64,000 bases of DNA. It comes from Delphinus delphis. Lineage: Eukaryota > Chordata > Mammalia > Artiodactyla > Delphinidae. This document shows, in pieces, positions 46,075 through 58,412 of this stretch. The position numbers were made by a program, and so were the translations under genes. The notes under the pieces were generated by a model. That model did not search any database, was not told the origin of the DNA, and saw nothing but the letters and a program-made list of their open reading frames with translations. The stretch spans positions 70,946,466-71,010,465 of the forward strand of contig NC_082695.1 of assembly GCF_949987515.2 (NCBI RefSeq), in the 5' to 3' direction. The number at the start of each line of letters is the position of its first letter. The stretch's first letter is position 1.

Positions 46075-46075
<1 letters not shown>

Positions 46076-46124
<49 letters not shown>

Positions 46125-46210
46125 ACATACATGTGTATATGTACATATACACAAGTATATGTGTGTATATAAATAACATGCACACACATATACATATGTG
46201 TATATCTATC
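46076..46210. repeat. (TG)n microsatellite with TATG/CATA-rich extension
   Basis: A pure GT run at 46076-46122 is followed by mixed TACA/TATG/GTAT units to about 46210. The plus-strand frame across it is a repeat artefact. Confidence 0.95.
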
Positions 46211-46214
46211 TCTC

Positions 46215-47285
46215 TGTGCATATAGATAAATAGATTAGATAGAAATGGCAAAATCTGGTCTTCTTTGAGGAGCTAAAAATCTACTTGGAGAAATGAGATT
46301 GATACATAAAGCAAAAGTAAAAAATTCAAAATGAGATATAACTACAAATTGTAGCTCCGTTGCCTCTAAGCCCTCCAACTTCTGGGTCATACTTCCCTTT
46401 CCATATCCCAACACCACTGAGAGTTGTTTAGAGAAGTGGAGGGAAGAAACTTCTTTCAGGTACTCCACATTCCTGAATTCCTTATCCCTGGTCTTTATCC
46501 TTCCTTTGTCTGCTGTCTTCTCTGTACCCACCACCCGCCCTCAAAGCCCATGAGTCATTCCCAGGGTATCAAATGACACTGGTCTTCAGGTCTCTCCTAC
46601 TCTCTTACTCTGTCTCTCCCACTCTCCCCTTCTTTCTGTGTGCTAATGTCCTTCTCTGCACATCCTCTCTGTAGCCAGGGAAACCCACATCTACTCCCTC
46701 TACTGAGTTGGAACTCATTTCCCTGTTATCTGTGTCTCCATCCCAGAGGAGGTTGCCATTTAGATCCTGACCCATGGCCATGATTTCCTAGATCATCCTC
46801 CCTCTGTATTCAGCTCCTCTCCCACCTCTTCTTTTGAAGGTCTCTCTTTCAGTATTCCCCAAATTTTCATTTCTCAGAACATGACTGGGGAGTGGGGGGA
46901 GGCAGAAAAATTATTATTATTTCATCCGACAGAACAATTGTCTGCATAATAAAGGCTGTCTCAACTGCTTTCATGCCAGACAAAACCCTGTGTCCCAGCT
47001 TTGTCTAACAGTTCTTTAAAGTGTTTTCCCAGAGGCGTGTATCCCAAAGTGGAATTCTGCTATTCTCCTGAAGCACAGAGTTAGCATTTATTTTCTAATA
47101 AATATTAGTATTGTATTTTTCTAATAAAGGTTAGTATTGTAATAGACTCTAGGAGCAGTACAGTATTCTGTATATTTTGTTGCTAGTGAATAAACAATTC
47201 TGAACATAGAGTTGGAGTGAGGTGGGAACAGACTTGGATGCACAGGGAGGATTCAGATGGTGGGGAACCTTTGAAGGCCAGACAG
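46215..47285. other. Unassigned sequence, CT-rich at 46560-46860
   Basis: No gene was recognised. The CT-rich part could be decayed L2, but I cannot align it confidently. Confidence 0.35.
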
Positions 47286-47289
47286 AAAT

Positions 47290-47695
47290 GTTTTGTTTGG
47301 GTATAAATTCTTCTTTGACTCATGGAATATTCATCATTGTATTGATTAATTTCTAGAATTTTGGAAATTTTCTAGTGTTTTTTAAATTTTGATTTCTAGC
47401 ATAATTCCACTGTGGTCAGACAACATACTTTGTTCTCAGTATTCTGAAATTTGTTGATATTTGTTTTTATCACCCAGCATGTGGTAAATTTTAGTGAGTA
47501 CTACATGTATACTCAAAAAGAACATATATTCTGCAGTCATTTGTTTTATCGTTCTATATATGCCTAATAGATTGAACGCATTAATCTTATGGTTTACATC
47601 TTTGATGTACTTACTCATTATCTTGTCTGCTTGTTTTGTGTTACTCAGAAAGATACGTTAAAATCTCTTGATTCGTTTATTTCTATTGTAAGCTT
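47290..47695 (-). mobile_element. Old L1 ORF2 fragment
   Basis: Antisense L1: 'ttgatttctagcataattccactgtggtcagacaacatactttg', 'cacccagcatgtggtaaattttagtgagtactac', 'aaaaagaacatatattctgcagtc'. Frames broken. Confidence 0.7.
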
Positions 47696-47699
47696 CATT

Positions 47700-49225
47700 C
47701 CAATTGCAGGGATATGAAAAAGGTGAAAAATGTATGGGACTTGGAATCAATGAAATATGGGAAAATACTACCTATCTGGACATCTGAATAGTGTGTAGAC
47801 TTTAAACCCAATAGAATAATAAGAGAATTTGAGTACATTCTGTGCAGTGGCTAGAATGGGAAGATGCCAAGATGTCTAGGGTTGAGTGTAAGTTTTTTGG
47901 TGCGGGGGGAGTAGATAGGGACACCACAGAAAGGAACCTTGGGTTTCCTTTAACTACCCTTTGAGCCCAGAGCAACCCCCAACCAGCTCACTCACTGCTT
48001 CCTCCACTGAAGTTCTCACCTGCAAGCCCTTTCTAGGGGAAGGAGCCTCAACCTGGGGTTACATGGGCACTCTAATTTATGAGTTTCAGGGGGCCCCCCA
48101 ATGACCTCAAAAGCAGGTACAAGAGGGTGTGTTCATACGAATATGGGCATTTATGTGGGGAGAAGCCCCATCCCCTCCCCAGAATATCCTAATTCTCTGT
48201 CACGCAAAAGCAAGTAAGGACCGCTGCTCTGGAGCCAACAGAACTTTTCACGCAGAACCCACTCAACCCAGACAAGAGGACAAGGGAGGGCACAGAAAGG
48301 CACAAAGCCCAAGGGCCAGTCCCTCTTCCCTGAACCCCACCACCCCTCAATAGCCAGCCTAACTCTTCTAGATGTCTTTACATAACTGTTGAAAGAATAT
48401 CAACAACCCCCCCGTCCTACACTGAAGCATTAATTTCCCACCATTTTTAAGAATGAATATTATGAGTAAAATGTCTTTGCAATTTTGCTGTCTCATTGGC
48501 CATTTACCAAATCTCTCTCCCCTCTACTCCCCGGTTCTCTCCTGAAGACAAGGTGAGTGACAGAGGATGAAGGAGCATACATAACTCAAAAAAGAAGCTT
48601 CCCCTCTTTTCAGGGGCTTCTGACTGAGGCTGGTCCCCATGCTCTGTGATGTGTATGTTCCACACGCCAGGTGCTCTGCAGCTTCTGGACCGTATAAGAG
48701 TCCTTTGACTCAAGAGTGTTTTTCAATCCTGCATACATTTCTGCTATGGCAACAGTCCTAAAGACATGGCGTGAGGTTTATCCTGGGCTGTGACCTCATG
48801 CTTTTCTTCACGTTGTATTTATAAACATTTCAGGATGACAGTTGACCTCAGGGTCATACACAGGAGGAAGACTGTTGTGCAAGAAGACTCAGAAACAGGA
48901 AAGACTAATTCAAGTTCAGTGGCCTTCCCCAGGTGTACATCTTCTGGATCTCAGGCATAAAAAGCTGGATTAGCTGACTGTTTTCCACAAAGAAATCGAA
49001 AAAAACCAATGTGCTGAAGACATCTACAAGGCTTAGTAGAAGTCAGGAAAAAAACCCAAAAAGCTAAAAACACTTTCTTTGGTAGGGTCATGTAGAAATC
49101 CAATCTAAAATATCCCCAGTGTAAGGGTACTTTTTAACCCAACAAATGTGGAAATATTATACAGCTTTTTCAATATAGGTGAGGGGAAGTCTGCAGGGGT
49201 GATTTCAGGGAACAATTTCTTGATA
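47700..49225. other. Single-copy sequence
   Basis: No recognised repeat. A 74-codon frame at 48129-48353 and others are not supported as genes. Confidence 0.4.
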
Positions 49226-49243
49226 CTTTAAAACTAGCTTCAG

Positions 49244-49460
49244 GGCTTCCCTGGTGGCGCAGTGGTTGAGAGTCCGCCTGCCGATGCAGGGGACATGGGT
49301 TCATGCCCCGGTCCGGGAAGATCCCACGTGCCGCGGAGCGGCTGGGCCCGTGAGCCATGGCCGCTGAGCCTGTGCGTCCAGAGCCTGTGCTCCGCAACGG
49401 GAGAGGCCACAACAGTGAGAGGCCTGCGTACTGCAGAAAAAAAAAAAAAAAAAAAAAAAA
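49244..49460 (+). mobile_element. CHR-2-type SINE, short form, with long pure A tail
   Basis: Head GGCTTCCCTGGTGGCGCAGT and B-box-like GGTTCATGCCC, ending 'gaggcctgcgtactgcag' plus about 27 A. Target duplications AAACTAGCTTCAG (49231-49243) and AAATAGCTTCAAG (49461-49473) are imperfect. The long homogeneous A tail suggests a fairly recent insertion. Confidence 0.95.
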
Positions 49461-49474
49461 AAATAGCTTCAAGG

Positions 49475-49770
49475 AAGAGATAGTCTCCACCATCCTGCCA
49501 GCATTTCTAGTTATTGGTGGGTAAAGATGTGATGCATGGAGCTATAGCAGTCATCATGTGATGATGAGGAGAACTAACAAACATACAGATGGCAGAGCAG
49601 AAAGACAGAAAGAACCTCGATCTTTATTACACTTTGAATGACTAAATAAACCAACCCTTAAACTTTTCTCCTTCTGCAATTCTTGTCATGTGAAATTACA
49701 GGGTTTTTAAAAATATGTTTATTTGTTTGGCATAAGATTAAATTTATGCAGACTTGAAAAAAGCATTTTC
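49475..49770. other. Single-copy sequence
   Basis: Nothing recognised. Confidence 0.4.
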
Positions 49771-49774
49771 CAAC

Positions 49775-50830
49775 TTTTTTTACTGAAGTATAGTTGACTT
49801 ACAATATTATATTAGTTTCAGGTGTACAACATAGTTTATAGATTATACTCCATACAAAGTTATTATAAGATAATAATTCTTTGACTATATTCTTTGTGTT
49901 GTATATTATATCCTTATAACTTACTTATTTTATACCTAGTAGTTTCTACCTCTTAATCACCTTCACCTATTTTGCCTCTCCCCCACCACCTCCCCTCAGA
50001 TAACTACTAGTCCTCTGTATCTGTGAGTCTGTTTCATTATATTTGTTGGTTTGTTTTATTTTTTAAATTCTACATATAAGTGAAAACATACAGTGTTTGT
50101 CTTTCTCTGTCTGACTTATTTCACTAAGCATAATACCCTCCAGGTCCATTCACTTTATCTCAAAATACAAAATTTCATTCTTTTTTTTATAGCTGAGTAA
50201 TACCACATCTTCTTTATTCATTCATCTGTTGATGGACACTTAGGTTGCTTCCATATCTAGACTATTGAGAATAATGCTGCTTTGAGTATTGGGGTGCATA
50301 TATCTTTTTGAATTAGCATTTTTGTTTTCTTCAGGTATATACCCAGGAATGGTATTACTGGGTCATATGGTAGTTCTATTTTTAGTTTTTTGAGAAACCT
50401 CCATACTGTTTTCCACAGTGGCTGCACCAATTGATATTCCCACCAACAGTGCACAAGGGTTCTCTTTTGTCCACATCCTCACCAACACTTGTTATTTCTT
50501 GTCTTTTTGATGATAGCTGTTCTGACAGGTGTGAGGTGGTACCTCATTATAGTTGTGATTTGATCAGGGCATTTCCCTGATGACTATTGACATTGATCAT
50601 ATTTTCACGTGCCTGTTGGCCGTCACTATGTCTTCCTTGGAAAATTATCTATTCAGGTACTCTGCCCATTTTTAAAAGGGTTGTCTGATTTTTAAGATAT
50701 TGAGTTCTTTATATATTTTTGAGTATTAAACCTTTATCAGACATATCATTTGAAAATACCTTCTCCTGTTCAGTAGGTTGCCTTTTTGTTTTGTTGATGG
50801 TTTCCTTTTTTGTGCAAAGTTTTTTTATAT
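49775..50830 (-). mobile_element. L1MA-like element, 3' UTR and end of ORF2
   Basis: Antisense: 'ttttactgaagtatagttgacttacaat', 'tttcaggtgtacaacatag', 'ctttctctgtctgacttatttcactaagcataataccctccaggtcc', 'cataatgctg'-type block, 'ctgttctgacaggtgtgaggtggtacctcatta' and 'cctttatcagacatatcatttg'. The minus-strand frame 50454 to 50257 keeps ORF2 C-terminal residues ([20 protein letters not shown]). About 1.05 kb, 5' truncated, inactive. Confidence 0.85.
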
Positions 50831-50834
50831 TTGT

Positions 50835-51095
50835 TTGTCTTTGTTTAAGTCGGTTGAGTTGGGCTTTCTTCTAAGAGTAATTAAAACCTTCCAAAATGGT
50901 TCAGTAATATGGTGCAAGTAATTTCCAAATGGTTGTACCAATTCTTACCCTATCAGCAATGCGTTGATATCTCAGTTTCACTGTAATCTTAATTGAGGTT
51001 GTGTGCAACCTCAGCAGTGTCCCTATGTGTGTGTGTTTGTGTGTGTGTGCACACATGCATACTGATGGAGTATATATATTTAACTTTTACTAAAT
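50835..51095. other. Unassigned, with a TG-rich tract at 51026-51052
   Basis: A short old-L1-like phrase lies near 50920-50975, followed by TGTGTGTG text. Otherwise unassigned. Confidence 0.35.
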
Positions 51096-51099
51096 TAAA

Positions 51100-51830
51100 T
51101 CCCCCCCACTCCAGATCATCTTATCCCATCTCTGTGAATGCACCTCTACCCACTTAGGTGCCCGAACCTGAAACTTGGGCATCTTCCCTAACTATTCCTT
51201 TCCCTTTCCCTCCTTGATTTAATCAGTTTCCAAATCATCACACTTTCATTTGATATTTTGATATTTTTTTTACCCCATCCCTAACACCTCATCTTATTCA
51301 CTCATCCTTTCTTCTGAATTCCTAAAACAGTCTCCTAACAGGTCTCCCCTGCTGGTCCTCTCAACCCCGCTTCCAACCCACCTGCGACACTTCTTTCAAG
51401 CCATCTTGGATGGATGCAGGTCTTATCATGTCACTCCCTTCTTGAAATCCGTAACTGAGAATGTGATCTGGATTCTCACTTGGCATTTAAGGCACCATGT
51501 ACCCACCCCTTCAGTTCCTTTCCCTCCTATTCTGTTCTCCCACCATCTTTAATTACGAACAGCTGCCAAAGCACCATGTCATGTCGGATCTCCTCCTTTT
51601 GAGCAGTTTTCTCTTTCTAGAATGCCCTCACCTTTACTCCTTTTGCTAATTGCTTAAAAAGTCAACTTGGATATTACTTTCCCAGAATGCATTTTGCCCC
51701 TCCCCTTCATCTGGGCCACCTCTGCACTTATCGCCGTAACTGCCTTTTCATTTACTAGATTTTGAGCAGGAATTATGCTTTATTGCCTAACACATACTAA
51801 TAATCGCACTAATTATAACAGTGTCAGCAT
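51100..51830 (+). repeat. L2 (LINE-2) ORF2 3' relic
   Basis: Sense L2 order: 'cagtctcctaacaggtctcccctgctggtcc', 'ggtcttatcatgtcactcccttcttgaaatcc', 'ggcatttaaggcaccatgta', 'ctctttctagaatgccctcacc' and 'cctctgcacttatcgccgtaactgcc'. No intact frame remains. Confidence 0.75.
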
Positions 51831-51859
51831 TTACAGCATGAAAGTAGTGATTGCATAGC

Positions 51860-52085
51860 TGCTTCTTATATATTTAATTTAACTGATTAAGTTATTTGAT
51901 TTAACTCTCATATCTACCTTATCAGGTAAGCTACTACTATGATAATTCTACTCGTTTTATATATGGGAAATGGAAGTACAGCAGGATGAGGGAATTTTCC
52001 CAAGTTCCACAGTCACTAAGAGACAGGGCAAGGATCTGCGCTCAGGCAGTCTGACTCCAGAGACCATGTTTTTGTCCATGTTGAT
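51860..52085 (-). repeat. MIR SINE
   Basis: Antisense MIR: 'actctcatatctaccttatcaggtaagctactac', 'gttttatatatgggaaatggaagtacagc' and 'ctcaggcagtctgactccagagaccatg'. Confidence 0.7.
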
Positions 52086-52089
52086 GGAT

Positions 52090-52675
52090 GGCTTCTCGGG
52101 TTGCTTGATAAATGTCTGGTTCATGGAAGTTGGGGTGGGATGGGGAGTTTGGGAAGATGCTCCTGACACTTCCAGCCCATGTGTACCTCTTAAAAGAGGC
52201 AGGATGGTTAGGCTGGTGTAGGGTCTCCTTCCCACTTACAGCTTTCTTCTCATGAGCCCTTTGATTCCACAAGGTGGTGTGTTATCTTCCTCTACTTGCT
52301 AATCCTTTGAAAGCTCACAGTTTCCTTTCTCAGGAAATAATCTATTATCGTTAAAAGCATAATAATAATAATGGTGATGATGATGATTCTTAACATTTAT
52401 TAAATGTTTTAAAAAACTTTACCATTGGTAGTAGAATAAAGACTCCATCCTTTTGTCAAGAAGTTTTAAACAAGAAATCTTAGTGCATGCATTCATGTCA
52501 TATAGGTGGCTACTCCCCACTGCTTGCTTGCAAGCTGCCCTCTTTAGGATTTTAAGATTTCTCCTGCTATAACCAGGACATAAAGACTGATTTGGTCTTT
52601 CTCTGACTAGCCCCAGCCCACCACTGCTGAAAACCTCTACTTAACTCTCCTTCCCACCACCACGCTCATCCCACA
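52090..52675. other. Single-copy sequence with a short AAT/GAT tract
   Basis: No gene recognised. ATAATAATAATGGTGATGAT lies near 52362-52382. Confidence 0.4.
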
Positions 52676-52679
52676 CCCA

Positions 52680-52835
52680 GGGCAGCTGTGATGCAATGGA
52701 AAGGGAAACAGTCTAGGAGCTGGAAGACCTTGGTCATCCTTTAATAGCTGTGTTACCTTCGGGAAATCATTTAAACTTACTGAGCCACAGGTTCCACATC
52801 TTCTAAGTGAGAGTGACAATTACTTCTGCCTCACA
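52680..52835 (+). repeat. MIR SINE
   Basis: Sense MIR: 'gggaaacagtctaggagctggaagacc', 'gtgttaccttcgggaaatcatttaaactta', 'gagtgacaattacttctgcctcac'. Confidence 0.65.
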
Positions 52836-52837
52836 AA

Positions 52838-53060
52838 GTCACCTCCTCTGGGGTGTCTTCTCTGACCCCAACATCTTGGGAGAGAATTAACCTCCCCTTC
52901 ATTTTAGTGCTTAGCTATCTTGTTCAGACTGTGTGTGCCACACTCCATTGTAATTGTTTGTTAATTTATCTATACCATCTACTAGATTGTTAATGTCTCA
53001 AGAACAGGGACTGGGTCATGGTTGTCTTTGGGTCCCCCCTCCCTAGAGCACCTGTTGTAC
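52838..53060 (+). repeat. L2 (LINE-2) 3' fragment
   Basis: 'gtcacctcctctggggtgtcttctctgacccc', 'ccacactccattgtaattgtttg', 'ctagattgttaatgtctcaagaacagggactgggtc' and 'agagcacctgttgtactg' are in L2 order. Confidence 0.75.
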
Positions 53061-53064
53061 TGAA

Positions 53065-55175
53065 TTTCCACAACTACCCCCATCTTTCTCTTGAGTTTCC
53101 CATGTGTAGTTTCCTTTCATCCTGAAAGCCATCCGTGACATCTGCTTGAATCTACAATCGCTTGAGTAAAACCGATGGGGTAACACACTAGGGACCCACT
53201 GATCTTAGACGGGAGACCAACAAAACATTTCTGGTCACAATGCTCAATCTTTGTCCCATCCATTAATAATAAAAAGGCCATCCTTCATCTAATGCTAATG
53301 AATATAGAAGGACTTCTGCTGATGATCCGGCTAAAATCTCTATGACATCATTCACGATGTTTTAATTTCTAAAGCAGAACTTGGACAGGGAGGTGAACTG
53401 TGGCTTGATTTTCAGTGGAATGGCTTTGAATGGAGAATTCAATGGAGATATATTACTGAGAGATGTCCAAGCTCATAGAGTTTGTGGTGATCAGTGATTC
53501 CTTGGCTATTACTCTTTCCCATCCCCTTCCTCATCTCATGGTCTATTATGGCCCAGGTGTCCAGAGACTAGCTTGGGCTGAATATTGTTTGGAATGTCAA
53601 AACAAGCATGCATATTTTAATGATTAAATTTATCCCTTTCTATGGGGATATTACTCATCTGGATATTTTCACCTCAGAGTGTGAGGAAATGGAGCTTGGA
53701 GTGTGCACTTCCTATCATCAAAGAGAAGAGGAGAGAAAGAAGACGGTCTAACTGTCAGCAAGAGGAATTACTCCTACAGATGTGCCCTTTGACTCCCATT
53801 TCCTGCTCCCAGCCAACGCTTTGGGGATTATGTTCAGGGAGATCTCCCTCCTCCTGTGAGGCCAGAGACTTTTCTAGTTATAAGGCTGTTGTGTGTGACA
53901 TGTCTAGGCAAGTACGCAGCAAAACCACAGAGAAACAAGGGATGAAAGAAATAAAGTTGGGCAAACTCAAAAACGCCTTCTGCAGAAATTCTCTCAAGCT
54001 TGAGGTAAACATCTCCACCTACCCTCCTCCCTCTTCAATGGCACAGTTTATTTTCCCCTGTATTCTCCTTGTGGCAGGTCCTTCTACTACAGAGAAGGAG
54101 AAGCAGGTTGTCTTATAAGAGTGGCTTCTCCAAGTAGCAAAACTCTCTGAGTTCAGGACTGAAAGAGAGAAAGTGCCCCTTCCTGAGGGAGATGATCTCA
54201 ACGGCAAGAAAGCAATGGCCCCAGTCACTTGAGGGTGCATGTACTTTCTCATTGGGTATGTTGAGAATAACCTTTCTTCAAAGCTGTACCCTGTGATCTT
54301 TGGATCTGGGCACCAGTCCAACCTAAGTCAGAGAGTGGACAGCTTCTGTCCGGTTTTTCCAGACAGACTTACAGGAAGGTTTCTTCCAAAGATTATTATC
54401 TTCCTCTTACCTATAATGAACCACATCTGAATCAGACTTCCATCAGCCAAGTTCCAAGCACCATCTTGACACGGAGGAGGCCCGTAAGTCCTCACAAATG
54501 ATTCTCAGGCTTAGTTTGTGCAGCAGTCTCATCCAGATTCCAGCAAAGAGGAATTGGCAGGGCATGAATAAGGGCAGAAGGTAATTGAGGAGCTGGGGCT
54601 GGTTTTAAGGCAGGACAGAGCCCAGCTCCACGAGATGAGCTGGAAGGAATTTGCTGTCTGTGCCAGATGTCATAAAGAGCTGCAGAGCTGGTCGAGCTCT
54701 CTAGTGCTCAGGAGCAAATCAGATGAACTGCGACTGTGGCTCTGCTACAGACCGTGAGCTAGTGCGGGCTCTACCCCCGCAAGCCAGCGCCACGGGCACC
54801 GGAGCCGGCAGTGGGAGATGAGGAGAGCCGACACAGCGAATGCCTAGTGCCAGGAGGGAGAGACTAAAGGGGCTCCAGAGTGAATGCACCCTTCAACAGC
54901 TGTGTTTCCAAGCTCATCACCGTCGGGCGAGTTGGGGGTGCTAATTGTGGAGCTGGAGAGCTGTTAAAATCAGACCAGATATAAAAGGAGATACTTAGAC
55001 CAGTGTCTGCAGTTGAATAGACACAAAACCATTATATTGGGAGAAGAAATAAAAAGAAAGCAAAAAAGCCATGAGAGAATGAAGGAAGCTGGTTGGTTGA
55101 TCCCTCCTCTGGTACCTCAGCAACTTGTCCATACTATTTTGATAGCCTTTATCCCATAGTGATAACGTAATGAAA
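53065..55175. other. Single-copy sequence with the longest non-repeat open frame
   Basis: No repeat recognised. The frame at 53642-54118 plus (158 codons) is the longest in apparently unique sequence, but I see no domain, signal peptide or known family. GC content rises at about 54590-54960. A TATAAAAGG word at 54979-54987 has no other promoter evidence around it. Confidence 0.35.
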
Positions 55176-55179
55176 AGAA

Positions 55180-55395
55180 TCTCCGTTGTTTACTGAGCTG
55201 TTACTATGTGCAAGCACTGTTACGGGAATTTGATATGCATCATTTCACTTCATCCAGACTCAAAAAGGTTAAGTGTCTTTCCCAAAGATATATAAGTGTG
55301 TGTATGTGTGTGTGTGTACATACAGTAACTATTGAATGCCCATCAGGTTTCAAATCCCATTCTCCCTAACGTCAAAGCCATTATGCCGTAAAATT
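55180..55395 (-). repeat. MIR SINE with an internal TG microsatellite
   Basis: Antisense MIR: 'tgtttactgagctgttactatgtgcaagcactgttac', 'ctcaaaaaggttaagtgtctttccc', then GTGTGTATGTGTGTGTGTGT, then 'tcaaatcccattctccctaacg'. Confidence 0.7.
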
Positions 55396-55404
55396 ATTTT
55401 ATTT

Positions 55405-55415
55405 TAAAAGCAGAT
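55405..55415 (+). repeat. Left target-site duplication of the full-length L1
   Basis: TAAAAGCAGAT, identical to 62800-62810. Confidence 0.85.
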
Positions 55416-57444
55416 ACTGAGGAGCTTCAAGATGGAGGAAGAGTAAGACGTGGAGATCACCTTCCTCCTCACAAATATATCAGAAATACATCTACATGTG
55501 GAACAGCTCCTATAGAACACCTACTGAACGCTGGCAGAAGACCTCAGACCTCCCAAAAGGCAAGAAACTCCCCACGTACCTGGGTAGGACAAAAGAAGAA
55601 AGAAAAAACAGAGACAAAACAATAGGGATGGGACCTGCACCAGTGGGAGGGAGCTGTGAAGGAGGAAAGGTTTCCACACACTAGGAGCCCCTTCGCGGGC
55701 AGAGACTGCGGCTGGTGGAGGGGGAAGCTTCGGAGCCGCGAAGGAGAGCACAGCCACAGGGCTGCGGAGGACAAAGCGGAGAGATTCCGGCACAGAGCAT
55801 CGGTGCCGACCGGCACTCACCAGCCCGAGAGCCTCGTCTGCTCACCCGCCGGGGTGGGCGGGGCTGGGAGCTGAGGCTCGGTCTTCCGTCGGATCGCAGG
55901 GAGAGGACTGGGGTTGGCGGCGTGAACACAGCCTGCAGGGGGTTAGTGCACCACGGCTAGCCGGGAGGGAGTCCGGGGAAAAGTCTGGACCTGCCAAAGA
56001 GGCAAGAGACTTTTTCTTCCCTCTTTGTTTCCTGGTGCGCGAGGAGAGGGGATTAAGAGTGCCGCTTAAAGGAGCTCCAGAGACGGGCGCGAGCCGCGGC
56101 TCTCAGCACGGACCCCAGAGACGGGCATGAAACGCTAAGGCTGCTGCCGCCGCCACCAAGAAGCCTGTGTGCGAGCACAGGTCACTCTCCACACCTCCCC
56201 TCCCAGGAGCCTGTGCAGCCCGCCACTGCCAGGGTCCCGTGACCCAGGGACAACTTCCCCGGGAGAACGCATGGCGCACCTCAGGCTGGTGCAACGTCAC
56301 TCCGGCCTCTGCCGCCGCAGGCTCGCCCCGCACTCTGTGCCCCTCACTCCCCCCGGCCTGAGTGAGCCAGAGCCCCCATAGCAGCTGCTCTTTTAACCCT
56401 GTCCTGTCTGAGCGAAGAACAGACGCCCTCAGGCGAACTACACGCAGAGGCGGGGCCAAATCCAAAGCTGAACCCCAGGTGCTGTGCGAACAAAGAAGAG
56501 AAAGGGAAATCTCTCCCAGCAGCCTCAAGAGCAGCGGATTAAATCTCCACAATCAACTTGATGTATCCTGCATATGCAGAATACCTGAATAGACAGCGAA
56601 TCATCCCAAATTGAGGAGGTGGACTTTGGGAGCAACGATATATATATATATATATATATTTCCCTTTTTCTCTTTTTGTGAGTGTGTATGTGTATGCTTC
56701 TGTGTGAGATTTTGTCTGTATAGCTTTGCTTTTACCATTTGTACTAGGGTTCTGTCTGTCCTTTTTTTTTTTTTTTTTTTTAAGTATACTTTTTAGCGCT
56801 TGTTATCATTGGTGGGTTTGTTTCTGGTTTGGTTGCTCTCTTTTTTATATTACTTTTATTATTTTTTTCTTTGGAATAATTATTTTTTATTTTAATAACT
56901 TTATTTTATTTTTCTTTCTTTCATTTTTTCTCTCATTTATTCTGAGCCGTGTGGATGATAGGGTCTTGGTGCTCCAGCCAGGCATCAGCACTGTGCCTCT
57001 GAGGTGGGAGAGCCAAGTTCAGGACACTGGTCCACAAGAGACCTCCCAGCTCCATGTAATATCAAACGGTGAAAATCTCCCAGAGATCTCCATCTCAATG
57101 TCAAGACCCAGCTCCACTCAATGACCAGCAAGCTATAGTGCTGCACACCCTATGTTAAACAACTAGCAAGACAGGAACACAACCCCACCCATTAGCAGAG
57201 AGGTTGCCTAAAATCATAATAAGGCCACAGACACCCCAAAACACACCACCAGACGTGCACCTGCCCACCAGAAAGACAAGATCCAGCCTCATCCATCAGA
57301 ACACAGGCACTAGTTTCCTCCACCATGAAGCATACACAACCCACTGAACCAACCTTAGCCACTGGGGGCAGACACCAAAAACAACAGGAGCTACAAACCT
57401 GCAGCCTGCAAAAAGGAGACCCCAAACACAGTAAGTTAAGCAAA
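55416..57444 (+). promoter_or_regulatory. L1 5' UTR with internal promoter region
   Basis: It lies between the left target duplication and ORF1. The part at about 55680-56520 is GC-rich and CpG-bearing, in sharp contrast to surrounding AT-rich DNA. A (TA)n tract lies at 56639-56659 and a T run at 56762-56781. L1 5' UTRs are known to carry an internal RNA polymerase II promoter; that role is by family, not shown here. Open frames of up to 149 codons across it (56103-56552 minus) are composition artefacts. Confidence 0.8.
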
Positions 57445-58354
57445 ATGAGAAGACAGAGAAACACACAGCAGATGAAGGAGCAAGGCAAAAACCCACCAGA
57501 CCTAACAAATGAAGAGGAAATAGGCAGTCTACCTGAAAAAGAATTCAGAATAATGGTAGTAAACATGATCCAAAATCTTGGAAATAGAATGAGAAAATAC
57601 AAGAAACGTTTAACAAGGACCTAGAATAACTAAAGAGCAAACAAACAGTGATGAACAACACAATAAATGAAATAAAAAATTCTCTAGAAGGAATCAATAG
57701 CAGAATAACTGAGGTATAAGAATGGATAAGTGACCTGGAAGATAAAATAGTGTAAATAACTACTGCAGAGCAGAATAAAGAAAAAAGAATGAAAAGAATT
57801 GAGTACAGTCTCAGACACCTCTGGGACAACATTAAACGCACCAACATTCGAATTATAGGGGTCCCAGAAGAAGAAGAGAAAAAAAAAAGGACTGAGAAAA
57901 TATTTGAAGAGATTATAGTTGAAAATTTTCTTAATATGGGAAAGGAAATAGTTAATCAAGTCCAGGAAGCACAGAGAGTCCCATACAGGATAAATCCAAG
58001 GAGAAACACACCAAGACACATATTAATCAAACTATCAAAAATTAAATACAAAGAAAAAAATACTAAAAGCAGCAAGGGAAAAACAACAGATAACACACAA
58101 GGGAATCCCCATAAGGTTAACAGCTGATCTTTCAGCAGAAACTCTGCAAGCCAGAAGGGAGTGGCAGGACATACTTAAAGTGATGAAAGGGAAAAACCTA
58201 CAACCAAGATTACTCTACCCAGCAAGGATCTCATTCAGATTTGACATTTGATTTCTCATTCAGAGAAATTAAAACCTTTACAGACAAGCAAAAGCTGAGA
58301 GAATTCAGCACCACTAAACCAGCTTTACAACAAATGCTAAAGGAATTTCTCTAG
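57445..58354 (+). pseudogene. L1 ORF1 (ORF1p RNA-binding protein), broken
   Basis: ORF1p is the coiled-coil, nucleic-acid-binding chaperone of the L1 ribonucleoprotein. The start MRRQRNTQQMKEQGKNPPDL fits the family N-terminus. A longer in-frame extension up to 57325 looks like 5' UTR. The frame shifts near 57590-57600, so translation would stop at 57622-57624. A TAA interrupts the coiled-coil region near 57717. The conserved central part (NIRIIGVPEEEE pattern) lies in another frame at 57789-58127, and the C-terminal part is shifted again after about 58060, with extra bases near 58250. The natural stop is TAG at 58352-58354. Confidence 0.9.
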
Positions 58355-58412
58355 GCAGGAAACAGAGGAGAAGGAAAAGACCTACAATAACAAACCCAAA
58401 ACAATTAAGAAA

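Noticed and set aside
45967..46176. Open frame with a Cys-Val repeat
   Set aside because: Product of the (TG)n run at 46076-46122.
54979..54987. TATAAAAGG as a possible core promoter
   Set aside because: No initiator, downstream exon or conserved frame could be linked to it. Such words are common by chance in AT-rich DNA.
56103..56552. 149-codon minus-strand frame in GC-rich DNA suggesting a host exon and CpG-island promoter
   Set aside because: It lies in the L1 5' UTR between mapped element ends. GC-rich DNA has few stop codons.
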